NCBI GenBank assembly: GCA_030613225.1
Contig: JAUWMJ010000118.1
Coordinates: forward strand, 1-7,984
Length of the DNA stretch: 7,984 nucleotides
Origin: Desulfobacterales bacterium
GTDB lineage: Bacteria; Desulfobacterota; Desulfobacteria; Desulfobacterales; JAUWMJ01
Direction: 5' to 3'
Position 1 is the first letter of the stretch; each line of letters opens with the position of its first letter. This document shows positions 1-5,337 of the stretch, one piece after another. Position numbers and translations under genes: made by a program. A model generated the notes under the pieces. It did not search any database. It saw only the letters and a program-made list of their open reading frames with translations, and was not told where the DNA came from.

Positions 1-1
1 G

Positions 2-496
2 CATGAGGTTTTAAACAACATGGGGATAAAGTTTTCTGTTACGGACGCTATCAGAGAAATACCTTTTGTTGGTGATCTGCTTAAACCTGATGTCAAAGAT
101 GTCGGTAACCTTTCTATGAATATTTTTGAAAAGACAGTAAACGGCAAATTCGTGGATAACCCGAAAATAGGAACTCTTTTTGTGGTAACAGGGCAAATTA
201 AAAACGAATACAAGCATTCCCGACGTTTTATAAAAATTACAGGCAAAATCTATAAAAAGGGCAAGACTCTTGTAAAAACAGAAACGGTTTATTGTGGAAA
301 TTTATTATCAGAAACAGAGCTTACAAGCTTAAACCAGGTGGCTATTACTAGGCGACTGAAAAACCGCCTTGGAGATAAGAGAATAAACATGAAAGTTAAA
401 AAAGGCCAGGCGCTCCCGTTTATGATCGTATTTCCAAAAGTTCCGAGCGGTCTGGAAGAATATTCCGTTCAGGTAGCAGGGTCTGAGAAGTCATAG
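2..496 (+). CDS. DUF3426-type protein, C-terminal part (5' end outside the window)
   Basis: The frame is open to the left edge of the window, and the first ATG at 20 has no convincing ribosome binding site, so this is probably the C-terminal part of a longer protein. The visible part resembles the DUF3426 domain as found in Desulfobacterota. It has a predicted beta-rich segment (GTLFVVTGQIKNEY), then FIKITGKIYKKGKTL, a YCGNLLSETEL stretch, an NRLGDKRIN turn, and the closing LPFMIVFPKVPSGLEEYSV followed by VAGS. Proteins of this family usually carry an N-terminal MJ0042-type zinc ribbon and one membrane segment before this domain; both would lie upstream of the window. The biochemical role of DUF3426 is not established. 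The family call is by recognition of conserved segments, and the truncated start is inferred. Confidence 0.8.
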   Translation, partial: HEVLNNMGIKFSVTDAIREIPFVGDLLKPDVKDVGNLSMNIFEKTVNGKFVDNPKIGTLFVVTGQIKNEYKHSRRFIKITGKIYKKGKTLVKTETVYCGNLLSETELTSLNQVAITRRLKNRLGDKRINMKVKKGQALPFMIVFPKVPSGLEEYSVQVAGSEKS

Positions 497-498
497 AC

Positions 499-523
499 AA
501 AAGGTGGCAGGGCCACGTCTTTT
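499..523 (+). terminator. Candidate rho-independent terminator after the DUF3426 gene
   Basis: The hairpin starts three bases after the TAG stop at 494-496. AAAAG (499-503) and GTGGC (504-508) pair with GCCAC (512-516) and CTTTT (519-523), with an AGG loop and a GT bulge. The T run is only four long and forms part of the stem, so the terminator is plausible but weak. Confidence 0.45.
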
Positions 524-587
524 AAATAGGTAATTGCTTGGAATAAATACAGTTACCTGCTTATGAAAATTCCAAGTACCAAAATAC

Positions 588-697
588 AAATCTCAAATAA
601 ATACCAATGACCAAAATTCAATATTCAAAAAAGATAGAATGATGGCGAGAAATCCAATAAGTGATTGAAATATTATGGCCATTGGAATTTGGGATTT
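588..697. repeat. AT-rich imperfect inverted repeat
   Basis: The left arm (588-612) reads AAATCTCAAAT, then six or so unmatched bases, then CCAATGACC. The right arm (677-697), read on the opposite strand, gives GGCC...CCAATGGCC in the same order: AAATCCCAAAT, TT, CCAATGGCC. The left flank (about 567-587) repeats the same vocabulary (AATTCC, ACCAAAATAC). This composition resembles dispersed non-coding intergenic repeats seen in many environmental bacterial genomes. That resemblance is an impression and was not checked. Confidence 0.5.
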
Positions 698-847
698 TAG
701 TGCTGTAACCGGGAAAACAAATCGCTTCTATATGAATCATTTAGAATTGACTTTGACGTTTCCCTGCAAAAGGTGATTTTCCACTTGACTAAGTGAAAAC
801 AGGCTGTTAGAGAAAGCGCTGTTAAAATTTGAGATAAAAGCATCAAT

Positions 848-924
848 GGCGATGTAGCTCAGGTGGTTAGAGCATGCGGCTCATATCCGCAGTGTCCGGG
901 GTTCGAGTCCCTGCATCGCCACCA
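848..924 (+). tRNA. tRNA-Met (anticodon CAT, elongator type; Ile2 not fully excluded)
   Basis: All cloverleaf parts are visible. The acceptor stem GGCGATG (848-854) pairs perfectly with CATCGCC (914-920). The D stem is GCTC/GAGC (857-860, 870-873). The anticodon stem TGCGG/CCGCA (875-879, 887-891) frames loop CTCATAT with anticodon CAT at 882-884. The variable loop is GTGTC (892-896). The T stem CGGGG/CCCTG (897-901, 909-913) carries loop TTCGAGT. A73 is followed by an encoded CCA at 922-924, giving 77 bases in total. The initiator form is unlikely because the 1:72 pair is a normal G-C and the anticodon stem lacks the three consecutive G-C pairs next to the loop. The body looks like an elongator Met tRNA; a TilS-modified tRNA-Ile2 also has a CAT anticodon and cannot be completely ruled out. 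Confidence 0.93.
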
Positions 925-925
925 G

Positions 926-974
926 TAATAGCTTACCGCTATTAGCTCATAGCTGATAGCTGTGAGCTCATAGC
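926..974. repeat. Short palindromic and direct repeats just downstream of the tRNA
   Basis: A perfect hairpin TAATAGC/GCTATTA (926-932 and 938-944, loop of 5) begins two bases after the CCA end. It is followed by a second near-perfect palindrome, GCTCATAGC against GCTGTGAGC (945-953 and 959-967). The decamer AGCTCATAGC occurs twice (944-953 and 965-974). There is no T run, so the unit reads as a repeat more than as a terminator, although the first hairpin could still mark the tRNA 3' end for processing. Confidence 0.5.
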
Positions 975-1000
975 AAAAAGGATTTCAGGCCTTTAATCCC
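975..1000 (-). terminator. Candidate terminator of the purD-like gene
   Basis: Read on the minus strand, GGATT and AATCC form a 5-bp stem around a 10-base loop, and a TTTTT run follows directly (plus-strand AAAAA at 975-979). It lies about 20 bases beyond the stop codon of the purD-like gene. The stem is short, so confidence is moderate to low. Confidence 0.4.
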
Positions 1001-1021
1001 GTTTGCAGCTGGACTGTCATA

Positions 1022-2527
1022 TTAGCTTGATGCAAAAATCCTGTCCGCCTTCAGATAATGGCGGCCGATGTCCCTTCTTAAATCCAGCCGGTTTCCTTCA
1101 CTGTTTTCCCTGGGAATTACTCTGATTTTTCCGTTGTCAAAAGCAGCCAGTAATTTATTTCTTAGCCGATCACCAACTTCACCCCGTTTCTCCCCCTCTT
1201 TAACAGTAGCGTTTGCATTCAAAAATGCAACTCTGGTACCATCGGACTTAAACGAGTTTTCGTTTTCAACATAGCTCATGGCTGAAGGAATGATTTGTAT
1301 TCCTTTTCTTTTTAGATACTTGAGATCAACTTCCACTTTCTCTCCCTTGGTGCAGGACCATGGATATCCTTTTTGTCCGTCAGGGCCACCAGGACCTGTT
1401 ACAAGAGCCACACAAATTGCCAGCTGATCATCTCTTACTTCCGGTTCTACTTCATGCAAACCGCCTTCAAGAGCTGCCTTTATCATGGAACCCAGATTTC
1501 TCAACCTGCGGGCCAAGGGCTGGGCTTCCGGTTCCCCGGGACGAATATTTATTTCACTGACTCGAATTTTTGTCGGGCGCTTGTCAGAATCGAAAGATAC
1601 AAAACAGCCCGGATACAAAATGCATGGTCTGAGAATTTTTCTTTCCTTCATTTCCTTTATCAGCGGTTTGGCAATAACTTCTCCCGCCATTTTAATGAGC
1701 TCCTGAGTTTCCATCGGGTGAGGAGAGATAGCTCCCACACCTCCCGTGATCGGGTTGTTTTTGCTCGCAGGCCCTTCAAAACGTTCGGGATAATCCATTA
1801 CCGTGGGCAGGATTTGAAAATTTCCGAGTCTGTCAACCAGCATGGTAAAGCTTATTTCAACGCCGGACATAAAGGATTCAATTAAAAGCGGCCATTTTTC
1901 CCTGCTGCCAAACATTTTTTTATAGCTGTCTTTATAATCTTTTATTAAATTGTCGTAAACTTCTCTTATTTCCCATGAATTTAAAATAATTCTGGCGCCT
2001 TTTCCACCTGCGCTATAGGGAAACTTCAAGACGGCTCCGCCAAAGTCATGAATAAAATCAAGACAGGCACTTAATGTGTCTTCAAAATTTTTAGCATCCA
2101 CCTCTGTCCAGGAGGAAGCAACAGGGATACCGGCTTCCCGGCATAATTGCTTACATCTGATCTTATCTCCCTCAATAAAAGCGCCCGCTTTACTAAGTCC
2201 TAAAATATGCTCCCCAAATCCTGCTGCCTCAACTTCATCTACAATACCTTCAAATAAAAGTGCTTCAGGCATAGGTATAACATAGTCAATATTACCGTCC
2301 TTTAAATTCCGAATAATAGCAGCAGCGTAGTCATGCATGGAATTGCTGTCAGTGCTAATAAATTCAACGGGCCAGTTCATCATCTCTGTGAGTTTCGGCA
2401 TCGCCGGTGTGCCCCTGATTACTACCCCTTGAAACGCTTCGTGGTAAATTTCACTTGTAGCCGTAGAAATAACTAAAGCACATAAAAGGGTCCTTCCATC
2501 TGTCCCGGCAAATGCAATTTTTTTCAT
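1022..2527 (-). CDS. PurD-like phosphoribosylamine-glycine ligase (ATP-grasp), divergent
   Basis: This 501-residue protein has the layout of GAR synthetase (PurD), which joins glycine to phosphoribosylamine with ATP in purine synthesis. Visible PurD-like blocks are GLSKAGAFIEGDK (110-122), a nucleotide-binding strand and glycine-rich loop LKFPYSAGGKGARI (167-180), LLIESFMSGVEISF (214-227), TGGVGAISPHP (261-271), and EINIRPGEPEAQ (325-336), which holds the metal-binding Glu and Asn. A GARS-C-like region (368-465) follows. Differences from the standard family are the N-terminal loop (GTDGRTL instead of GxGGREH), RPGEPE instead of RFGDPE, and about 80 extra residues over the usual 420 or so. The start is the ATG at 2527 because AAAGGACG lies at the right distance upstream on the minus strand; an ATG at 2560 has no such site. 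It may be the working PurD or a paralogue with a different substrate, so no gene symbol is given. Confidence 0.8.
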   Translation of the reverse strand: MKKIAFAGTDGRTLLCALVISTATSEIYHEAFQGVVIRGTPAMPKLTEMMNWPVEFISTDSNSMHDYAAAIIRNLKDGNIDYVIPMPEALLFEGIVDEVEAAGFGEHILGLSKAGAFIEGDKIRCKQLCREAGIPVASSWTEVDAKNFEDTLSACLDFIHDFGGAVLKFPYSAGGKGARIILNSWEIREVYDNLIKDYKDSYKKMFGSREKWPLLIESFMSGVEISFTMLVDRLGNFQILPTVMDYPERFEGPASKNNPITGGVGAISPHPMETQELIKMAGEVIAKPLIKEMKERKILRPCILYPGCFVSFDSDKRPTKIRVSEINIRPGEPEAQPLARRLRNLGSMIKAALEGGLHEVEPEVRDDQLAICVALVTGPGGPDGQKGYPWSCTKGEKVEVDLKYLKRKGIQIIPSAMSYVENENSFKSDGTRVAFLNANATVKEGEKRGEVGDRLRNKLLAAFDNGKIRVIPRENSEGNRLDLRRDIGRHYLKADRIFASS

Positions 2528-2555
2528 GTTTTTCGTCCTTTTTGCTTGACATCTT

Positions 2556-2583
2556 ACCACGGAAAAACACGGAGTATCACGGA
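2556..2583. repeat. Half copy of an ACCACRGA-type intergenic repeat
   Basis: ACCACGGA, ACACGGAG and ATCACGGA follow one another here. The string matches the inner left arm of the MITE-like element at 6422-6558 (ACCACAGAG, CCACGGAG, ATCACAGAG). No matching right arm is present nearby, so this looks like a degraded or half element. It lies immediately upstream of the ribosome binding site of the purD-like gene. Confidence 0.5.
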
Positions 2584-2656
2584 TGTTTTTGTTAGTGTAT
2601 TTTTTCGTACCCGTTCACGCCCATTCGGAACAAAAAGGTCGCACAATCTCGGTCCT

Positions 2657-2763
2657 GTAGGCGTTCACAGGTGCTGCAGATGTGCGTGATCAGGGCGACC
2701 AGCTATAGTCTGCTATGCTGGTCGCCCTGATCGCGTGCAGCTGCGGTGCCTGTGAACGCTTAC
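2657..2763. repeat. Long near-perfect hairpin, MITE-like, between purD-like gene and nagZ
   Basis: Two 43-base arms (2661-2703 and 2717-2759) are inverted copies with seven mismatches. All but one of these are transitions, which would give G-T or A-C oppositions. The tips GCGTTCACAGG and the 16-base inner block GATCAGGGCGACCAGC match perfectly. The stem continues outward by GTAG/TTAC with one mismatch, and inward by ATAG/CTAT around a four-base TCTG apex. A 13-base relative of the tip (CGTACCCGTTCAC, against CGTAAGCGTTCAC on the right arm) occurs at 2606-2618. The absence of a T run, the length, and the conserved tips suggest a miniature inverted-repeat element more than a simple terminator. 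It ends only 15 bases before the nagZ start codon. Confidence 0.75.
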
Positions 2764-2778
2764 GAGTAATGTAATTCA

Positions 2779-3789
2779 ATGAATACACCTTTAGCTTTTA
2801 AAAAATATTCTACTGAGCAGATCGCCGGCCAGCGATTGATGGTCGGATTTGAAGGAACACAGCTAAATAAAGAGCTTATGTTCCTCATAGATACGATAAA
2901 GGTTGGGGGAGTAATTCTTTTTTCAGGAAACCTGGAGACTCCGGATCAAATAAAAAACCTTTGCACTTCTATTCAAAAGTATGCTTTGTCAAAGAATCAG
3001 CCACCATTATTTATTTCCGTTGATCAGGAAGGGGGACAAGTTGCAAGACTGAAAGAACCCTTCACACAGTTTCCCGGCAATCCCGGGATGAAAGGACCGG
3101 ATGATGCAAAACATTTTGCAAGGATAACTGCTGCAGAGCTGGCAGAAGTCGGGATAAATATGAATATGGCGCCTGTACTGGACGTGGCACCGGAAGATAT
3201 TCAGAGTATTATGGCCCAAAGGGCCTTCGGAAGTGATCCGGAATATGTGTCAGACATGGGTGCGAAGGTGATAGGGCATCTTCAGATAGGAGGTGTTATG
3301 GCTGTTGCAAAACACTTTCCCGGCATAGGTCGTACAACATTAGATTCACATCTTGAATTGCCGTCTCTTGAAGTAAGTTTTTCAGACCTTAAATCTTTTG
3401 ATCTTTTGCCGTTTGTAGCCGCAGTTAATAATGATGTGGCCGGAATCATGCTGTCTCATATACTTTATAAAAAGATCGATCCGGTATGGCCGGCAAGTAT
3501 GTCTTCGATTATCGCAAAAGAGCTTTTGCGGGATCGTATGGGTTATGATGGAATCGTCATGACAGACGATTTGGACATGGGGGCTGTTGCAAAGCATTAT
3601 GATATTATAACAGCAATAAGAAAGATACTTTCAGCAGAAATTGACATTGTACTAATATGCCACAAGGGGCCTGATATTGAAAAAGGATTTAACGAGATAC
3701 TAAGAAATATCACCGACTCGCAGGAAATGAAGGCAAAAGGAGAAGCCTCTTTAAGGAGGATACTGAAACTTAAACAGCGGTATTGCTGA
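2779..3789 (+). CDS. nagZ: Beta-N-acetylhexosaminidase NagZ (GH3), cytoplasmic
   Basis: NagZ removes N-acetylglucosamine from anhydro-muropeptides during peptidoglycan recycling. The 336-residue protein is a single GH3 barrel domain of the usual NagZ length and has no signal peptide, which fits a cytoplasmic location. Motifs in order are LMVGFEG (20-26), VDQEGGQVARL (81-91) for sugar binding, KHFPGIG (178-184), and DSH (189-191), whose Asp-His pair supplies the unusual catalytic acid/base. The catalytic nucleophile is the first Asp of TDDLDMGA (Asp263). The variant GIG replaces the common GHG in the KHFPG motif. The ATG at 2779 is chosen because the protein then starts shortly before the STEQIAGQRLMVGF block, but no strong ribosome binding site is visible and the large hairpin ends just upstream. 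The gene is divergent from the purD-like gene and convergent with tsaD; its TGA stop falls inside the first unit of a repeat. Confidence 0.93.
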   Translation: MNTPLAFKKYSTEQIAGQRLMVGFEGTQLNKELMFLIDTIKVGGVILFSGNLETPDQIKNLCTSIQKYALSKNQPPLFISVDQEGGQVARLKEPFTQFPGNPGMKGPDDAKHFARITAAELAEVGINMNMAPVLDVAPEDIQSIMAQRAFGSDPEYVSDMGAKVIGHLQIGGVMAVAKHFPGIGRTTLDSHLELPSLEVSFSDLKSFDLLPFVAAVNNDVAGIMLSHILYKKIDPVWPASMSSIIAKELLRDRMGYDGIVMTDDLDMGAVAKHYDIITAIRKILSAEIDIVLICHKGPDIEKGFNEILRNITDSQEMKAKGEASLRRILKLKQRYC

Positions 3790-3816
3790 GCGCTTCGCTT
3801 GATGAGCGCTTCGCTT
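3787..3816. repeat. Tandem 14-base repeat TGAGCGCTTCGCTT at the nagZ 3' end
   Basis: Two identical 14-base units (3787-3800 and 3803-3816) are separated by two bases. Each contains the mini-palindrome AGCG, CTT loop, CGCT. The first unit includes the nagZ stop codon TGA. Confidence 0.7.
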
Positions 3817-3826
3817 TTGGCATTAA

Positions 3827-3939
3827 ATCCGCCGCAGGCGGATGATCCTCAAGGCCGCTTGTCGGGGCATAGCCGGAGGCGAAGCCTGAAAGGCCGCTCC
3901 TCAAGTCCCGAAGGGACGCTCATCGAAGCCCGAAGGGCT
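3827..3939. repeat. Cluster of mini-hairpins at the nagZ/tsaD convergent junction
   Basis: Several tight perfect hairpins follow one another: ATCCGCC-GCA-GGCGGAT (3827-3843), AGGC-GAA-GCCT (3877-3887), GTCCC-GAA-GGGAC (3905-3917) and AGCCC-GAA-GGGCT (3927-3939). AAGGCCGCT occurs twice (3851-3859, 3890-3898), as does TCCTCAAG (3846-3853, 3898-3905). The three-base GAA loop is shared by three of the four hairpins. The last two lie inside the tsaD reading frame. The cluster may end transcription of both convergent genes, although no clear T run is present, or be a REP-like element. Confidence 0.7.
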
Positions 3940-4941
3940 GCTCCTAATTGCCTCCCTGGAATACACATCATCATTAATATCCGATTTCTTTCCATTAACT
4001 AAATAATGGTAACCGGTTGCTGCGATCATCGCTGCATTATCCCCGCACAGATGGTAAGAAGGGATATGAACCGAAATTGCTTTACTTTCCGCATCATTTT
4101 TAACTTTATTTCTTAGCCTGTCATTTGCCGCCACTCCGCCGACTATGGCGATATGTTTACATTTCTTTTCCACCGCAGCATTTATAATTTTGTATGATAA
4201 TACATCAACGACCGCTTCCTGAAAGCTTGCAACGATATCCGGAATTATCTTTTTATATTCTTCCCCGAGGTTCCTGATATATCGATTTACTGCTGTTTTT
4301 ATTCCGCTGAAACTGAAATCGAAATCGGATTTATCCAAAAAAGATCGTGGAAACGAAATTTTTTCAGGATCTCCTTTTTTAGCAAGTTTTCCGATAATCT
4401 CTCCGCCGGGATAGCCGAGTCCCAGCATCTTGGCAACTTTATCAAAGGCTTCGCCTGCAGCATCATCCCGTGTTTGACCCATGAGCTCATTTTTTGTATG
4501 GGATGTAACGTAATAAATGCTTGTATGACCGCCGGATACAAGGAGAGCAACGTATGGAAAAGACGGCGGGTGCGGTTCCAGAAATACGGAATTTATATGA
4601 CCCTCAAGATGGCTTACTCCTATGCATGGAATGTCAAGGGCCATGGCATATGCTTTTGCAAAGGAAAAGCCAGTCAGCAGGGAGCCGATAAGCCCGGGGC
4701 CTTGTGTAACAGCAACTGCGTCGAGTTCTTTTAAGTTTATTCCTGAAGCGTTAATTGATTCTTTAACAACCGGAACTATAGCTTCGATGTGTTTCCTTGA
4801 AGCAAGCTCAGGAACTACGCCGCCATATGGGTGGTGTACGGCTATCTGGGATGATACTACTGAAGATAATACTTCAGTACCGTCAACAACCACAGATGCC
4901 GCTGTTTCGTCACAGGATGTTTCAATGCCGAGAATATTCAA
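3901..4941 (-). CDS. tsaD: tRNA N6-adenosine threonylcarbamoyltransferase TsaD
   Basis: TsaD transfers threonylcarbamoyl from threonylcarbamoyl-AMP to adenosine 37 of ANN-decoding tRNAs, working with TsaB and TsaE. The protein shows the full Kae1/TsaD pattern: NILGIETSCDETAASVV (2-18), the metal ligands in HLEGH (His111, His115), LLVSGGHT (133-140), GEAFDKVAKMLGLGYPGG (163-180), FSFSGIKTA (209-217), GGVAANDRLR (268-277), and the third metal ligand in CGDNAAM (Asp301). No ATG precedes NILGIETSC in frame. The TTG at 4941 gives 346 residues and aligns with the family start; an upstream TTG at 4977 would add 12 atypical residues. The ribosome binding site is poor (an AGG about 12 bases upstream). 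The last 13 residues (SSPSGFDERPFGT) are encoded by a run of mini-hairpins and look like an acquired tail, since family members usually end near residue 335-340. Confidence 0.93.
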   Translation of the reverse strand: MNILGIETSCDETAASVVVDGTEVLSSVVSSQIAVHHPYGGVVPELASRKHIEAIVPVVKESINASGINLKELDAVAVTQGPGLIGSLLTGFSFAKAYAMALDIPCIGVSHLEGHINSVFLEPHPPSFPYVALLVSGGHTSIYYVTSHTKNELMGQTRDDAAGEAFDKVAKMLGLGYPGGEIIGKLAKKGDPEKISFPRSFLDKSDFDFSFSGIKTAVNRYIRNLGEEYKKIIPDIVASFQEAVVDVLSYKIINAAVEKKCKHIAIVGGVAANDRLRNKVKNDAESKAISVHIPSYHLCGDNAAMIAATGYHYLVNGKKSDINDDVYSREAIRSSPSGFDERPFGT

Positions 4942-4968
4942 ATGAGTAAAGTGCCTAAAGTGAACTAA

Positions 4969-4992
4969 ATCCGCCAAAGTACGGTGGCGGAT
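4969..4992. repeat. Perfect 8-bp palindrome ATCCGCCA/TGGCGGAT upstream of tsaD
   Basis: The arms 4969-4976 and 4985-4992 are perfect with an 8-base loop. Their first seven bases are identical to the arms of the hairpin at 3827-3843 on the other side of tsaD. The alternative TTG start of tsaD at 4977 would lie inside this palindrome, which argues against it. Just downstream, TAAAGTG is repeated at 4947-4953 and 4956-4962. Confidence 0.6.
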
Positions 4993-5043
4993 AAAATGAC
5001 TAAAGTTGTGGAATTCTATCTATTTTATATAAAGATGGCTTGA

Positions 5044-5099
5044 CGGGGCGTAGCCAATCAGTCTTCACCTTTGGTTACGCCTCGACAAGAGGCGAAGAC
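5044..5099. repeat. Overlapping alternative hairpins between purM and tsaD
   Basis: Arms 5044-5057 and 5071-5084 pair over 14 positions with two G-T wobbles. A second stem, GTCTTC-A-CC (5061-5069) with GGCGAAGAC (5091-5099), pairs with one mismatch. The left arm of the second lies in the loop of the first, and the right arm of the first lies in the loop of the second, so the two could form a pseudoknot-like or mutually exclusive arrangement. A third option is GCCTC/GAGGC around GACAA. CGGGGCGTAGCC and GAGGCGAAG are shared with the cluster at 3827-3939. Confidence 0.6.
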
Positions 5100-5110
5100 C
5101 GGAGCGACAC

Positions 5111-5132
5111 GCGGCGCAAGCACCTGCGCTGC
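5111..5132. repeat. GC-rich hairpin
   Basis: GCGGCGCA (5111-5118) pairs with TGCGCTGC (5125-5132) with one G-T wobble around a six-base loop. GAGCGAC copies flank it at 5103-5109 and 5135-5141. The GC-rich block stands out against the AT-rich stretch that follows it. Confidence 0.5.
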
Positions 5133-5143
5133 GCGAGCGACTT

Positions 5144-5184
5144 CAACAAATCATCAAATCATCAATTTTCAATTATCAATTTTT
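5144..5184. repeat. AT-rich low-complexity repeat
   Basis: AAATCATCA is repeated with a period of 8 (5148-5156, 5156-5164), followed by two copies of ATCAATTTT (5161-5169, 5175-5183). No coding potential is seen on either strand. Confidence 0.55.
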
Positions 5185-5219
5185 CTATACACCCGCCTGG
5201 TGTCAGCCTTTCCGGTCGC

Positions 5220-5330
5220 TCATGTTTTGCAAACGGCTGTGTTTTTATATCCTTTTGCTATCCAGTCTAAAAAGCTTAATATGTTTTGGCGGATTTTATC
5301 TGGCAGTGTTTTTTTAACCTGGTTTTCCAT
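5220..5330 (-). CDS. Possible small protein of 36 residues directly after purM
   Basis: The ATG at 5330 lies seven bases after the purM TGA stop (5338-5340) on the same strand, and the frame closes at a TGA at 5220-5222. The product begins MENQVKKTLPDKIRQ and continues NILSFLDWIAKGYKNTAVC, ending KT. This gives one basic, potentially amphipathic helix (about residues 10-29) with a single Trp and a C-terminal Cys. It has no signal peptide, and the helix is too polar for a clear membrane span. The ribosome binding site is weak (GAAG close to the ATG), so expression could depend on translational coupling to purM. I do not recognise the family. The amino acid composition looks protein-like rather than random, but the ORF is short and support rests on that and its position. 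An in-frame upstream extension would overlap the purM 3' end. Confidence 0.45.
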   Translation of the reverse strand: MENQVKKTLPDKIRQNILSFLDWIAKGYKNTAVCKT

Positions 5331-5337
5331 TTTTACT

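Larger units (their letters stand above)
497..847. other. Gene-free stretch between the DUF3426 gene and the tRNA
   Basis: No open frame of convincing length or composition is present on either strand. The stretch holds the terminator-like hairpin at 499-523, the AT-rich inverted repeat at about 588-697, and a small hairpin at 777-799 (TTTT, CACTT, loop GACT, AAGTG, AAAA, with one bulged C). TTGACT hexamers at 747-752 and 785-790 could be promoter -35 boxes for the tRNA, but no good -10 box sits at the right distance, so no promoter is called. Confidence 0.6.

Noticed and set aside
20..496. Complete 158-residue gene starting at the ATG at 20
   Set aside because: The frame continues open to the window edge, no ribosome binding site precedes the ATG, and the family normally has an N-terminal zinc ribbon and membrane segment.
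785..812. Promoter for the tRNA (TTGACT at 785-790)
   Set aside because: No acceptable -10 box lies 16-18 bases downstream, and the hexamer is part of a small hairpin.
1373..1885. 170-codon open frame on the plus strand
   Set aside because: It lies wholly antisense to the well-supported purD-like gene, has no recognisable domain, and its openness follows from the codon use of the opposite strand.
2528..2560. Upstream ATG start for the purD-like gene adding 11 residues
   Set aside because: The ATG at 2527 has a good AAAGGACG site and gives the expected strand at residue 2; the upstream start would include that ribosome binding site in the coding region.
3787..3943. CRISPR-like array
   Set aside because: Repeats are short mini-hairpins with different arms and irregular spacing; there are no uniform spacers and no cas genes.
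3799..4002. 67-codon open frame on the plus strand after nagZ
   Set aside because: It is composed mostly of mini-hairpin repeat sequence and overlaps the tsaD 3' end; arginine/serine-rich translation of repeats.
4622..4945. 107-codon open frame on the plus strand
   Set aside because: It is entirely antisense to the conserved tsaD N-terminal half and shows no family features.
4942..4977. Upstream TTG start for tsaD adding 12 residues
   Set aside because: The added residues are atypical, no ribosome binding site is present, and the codon lies within a palindrome; the TTG at 4941 matches the family start.
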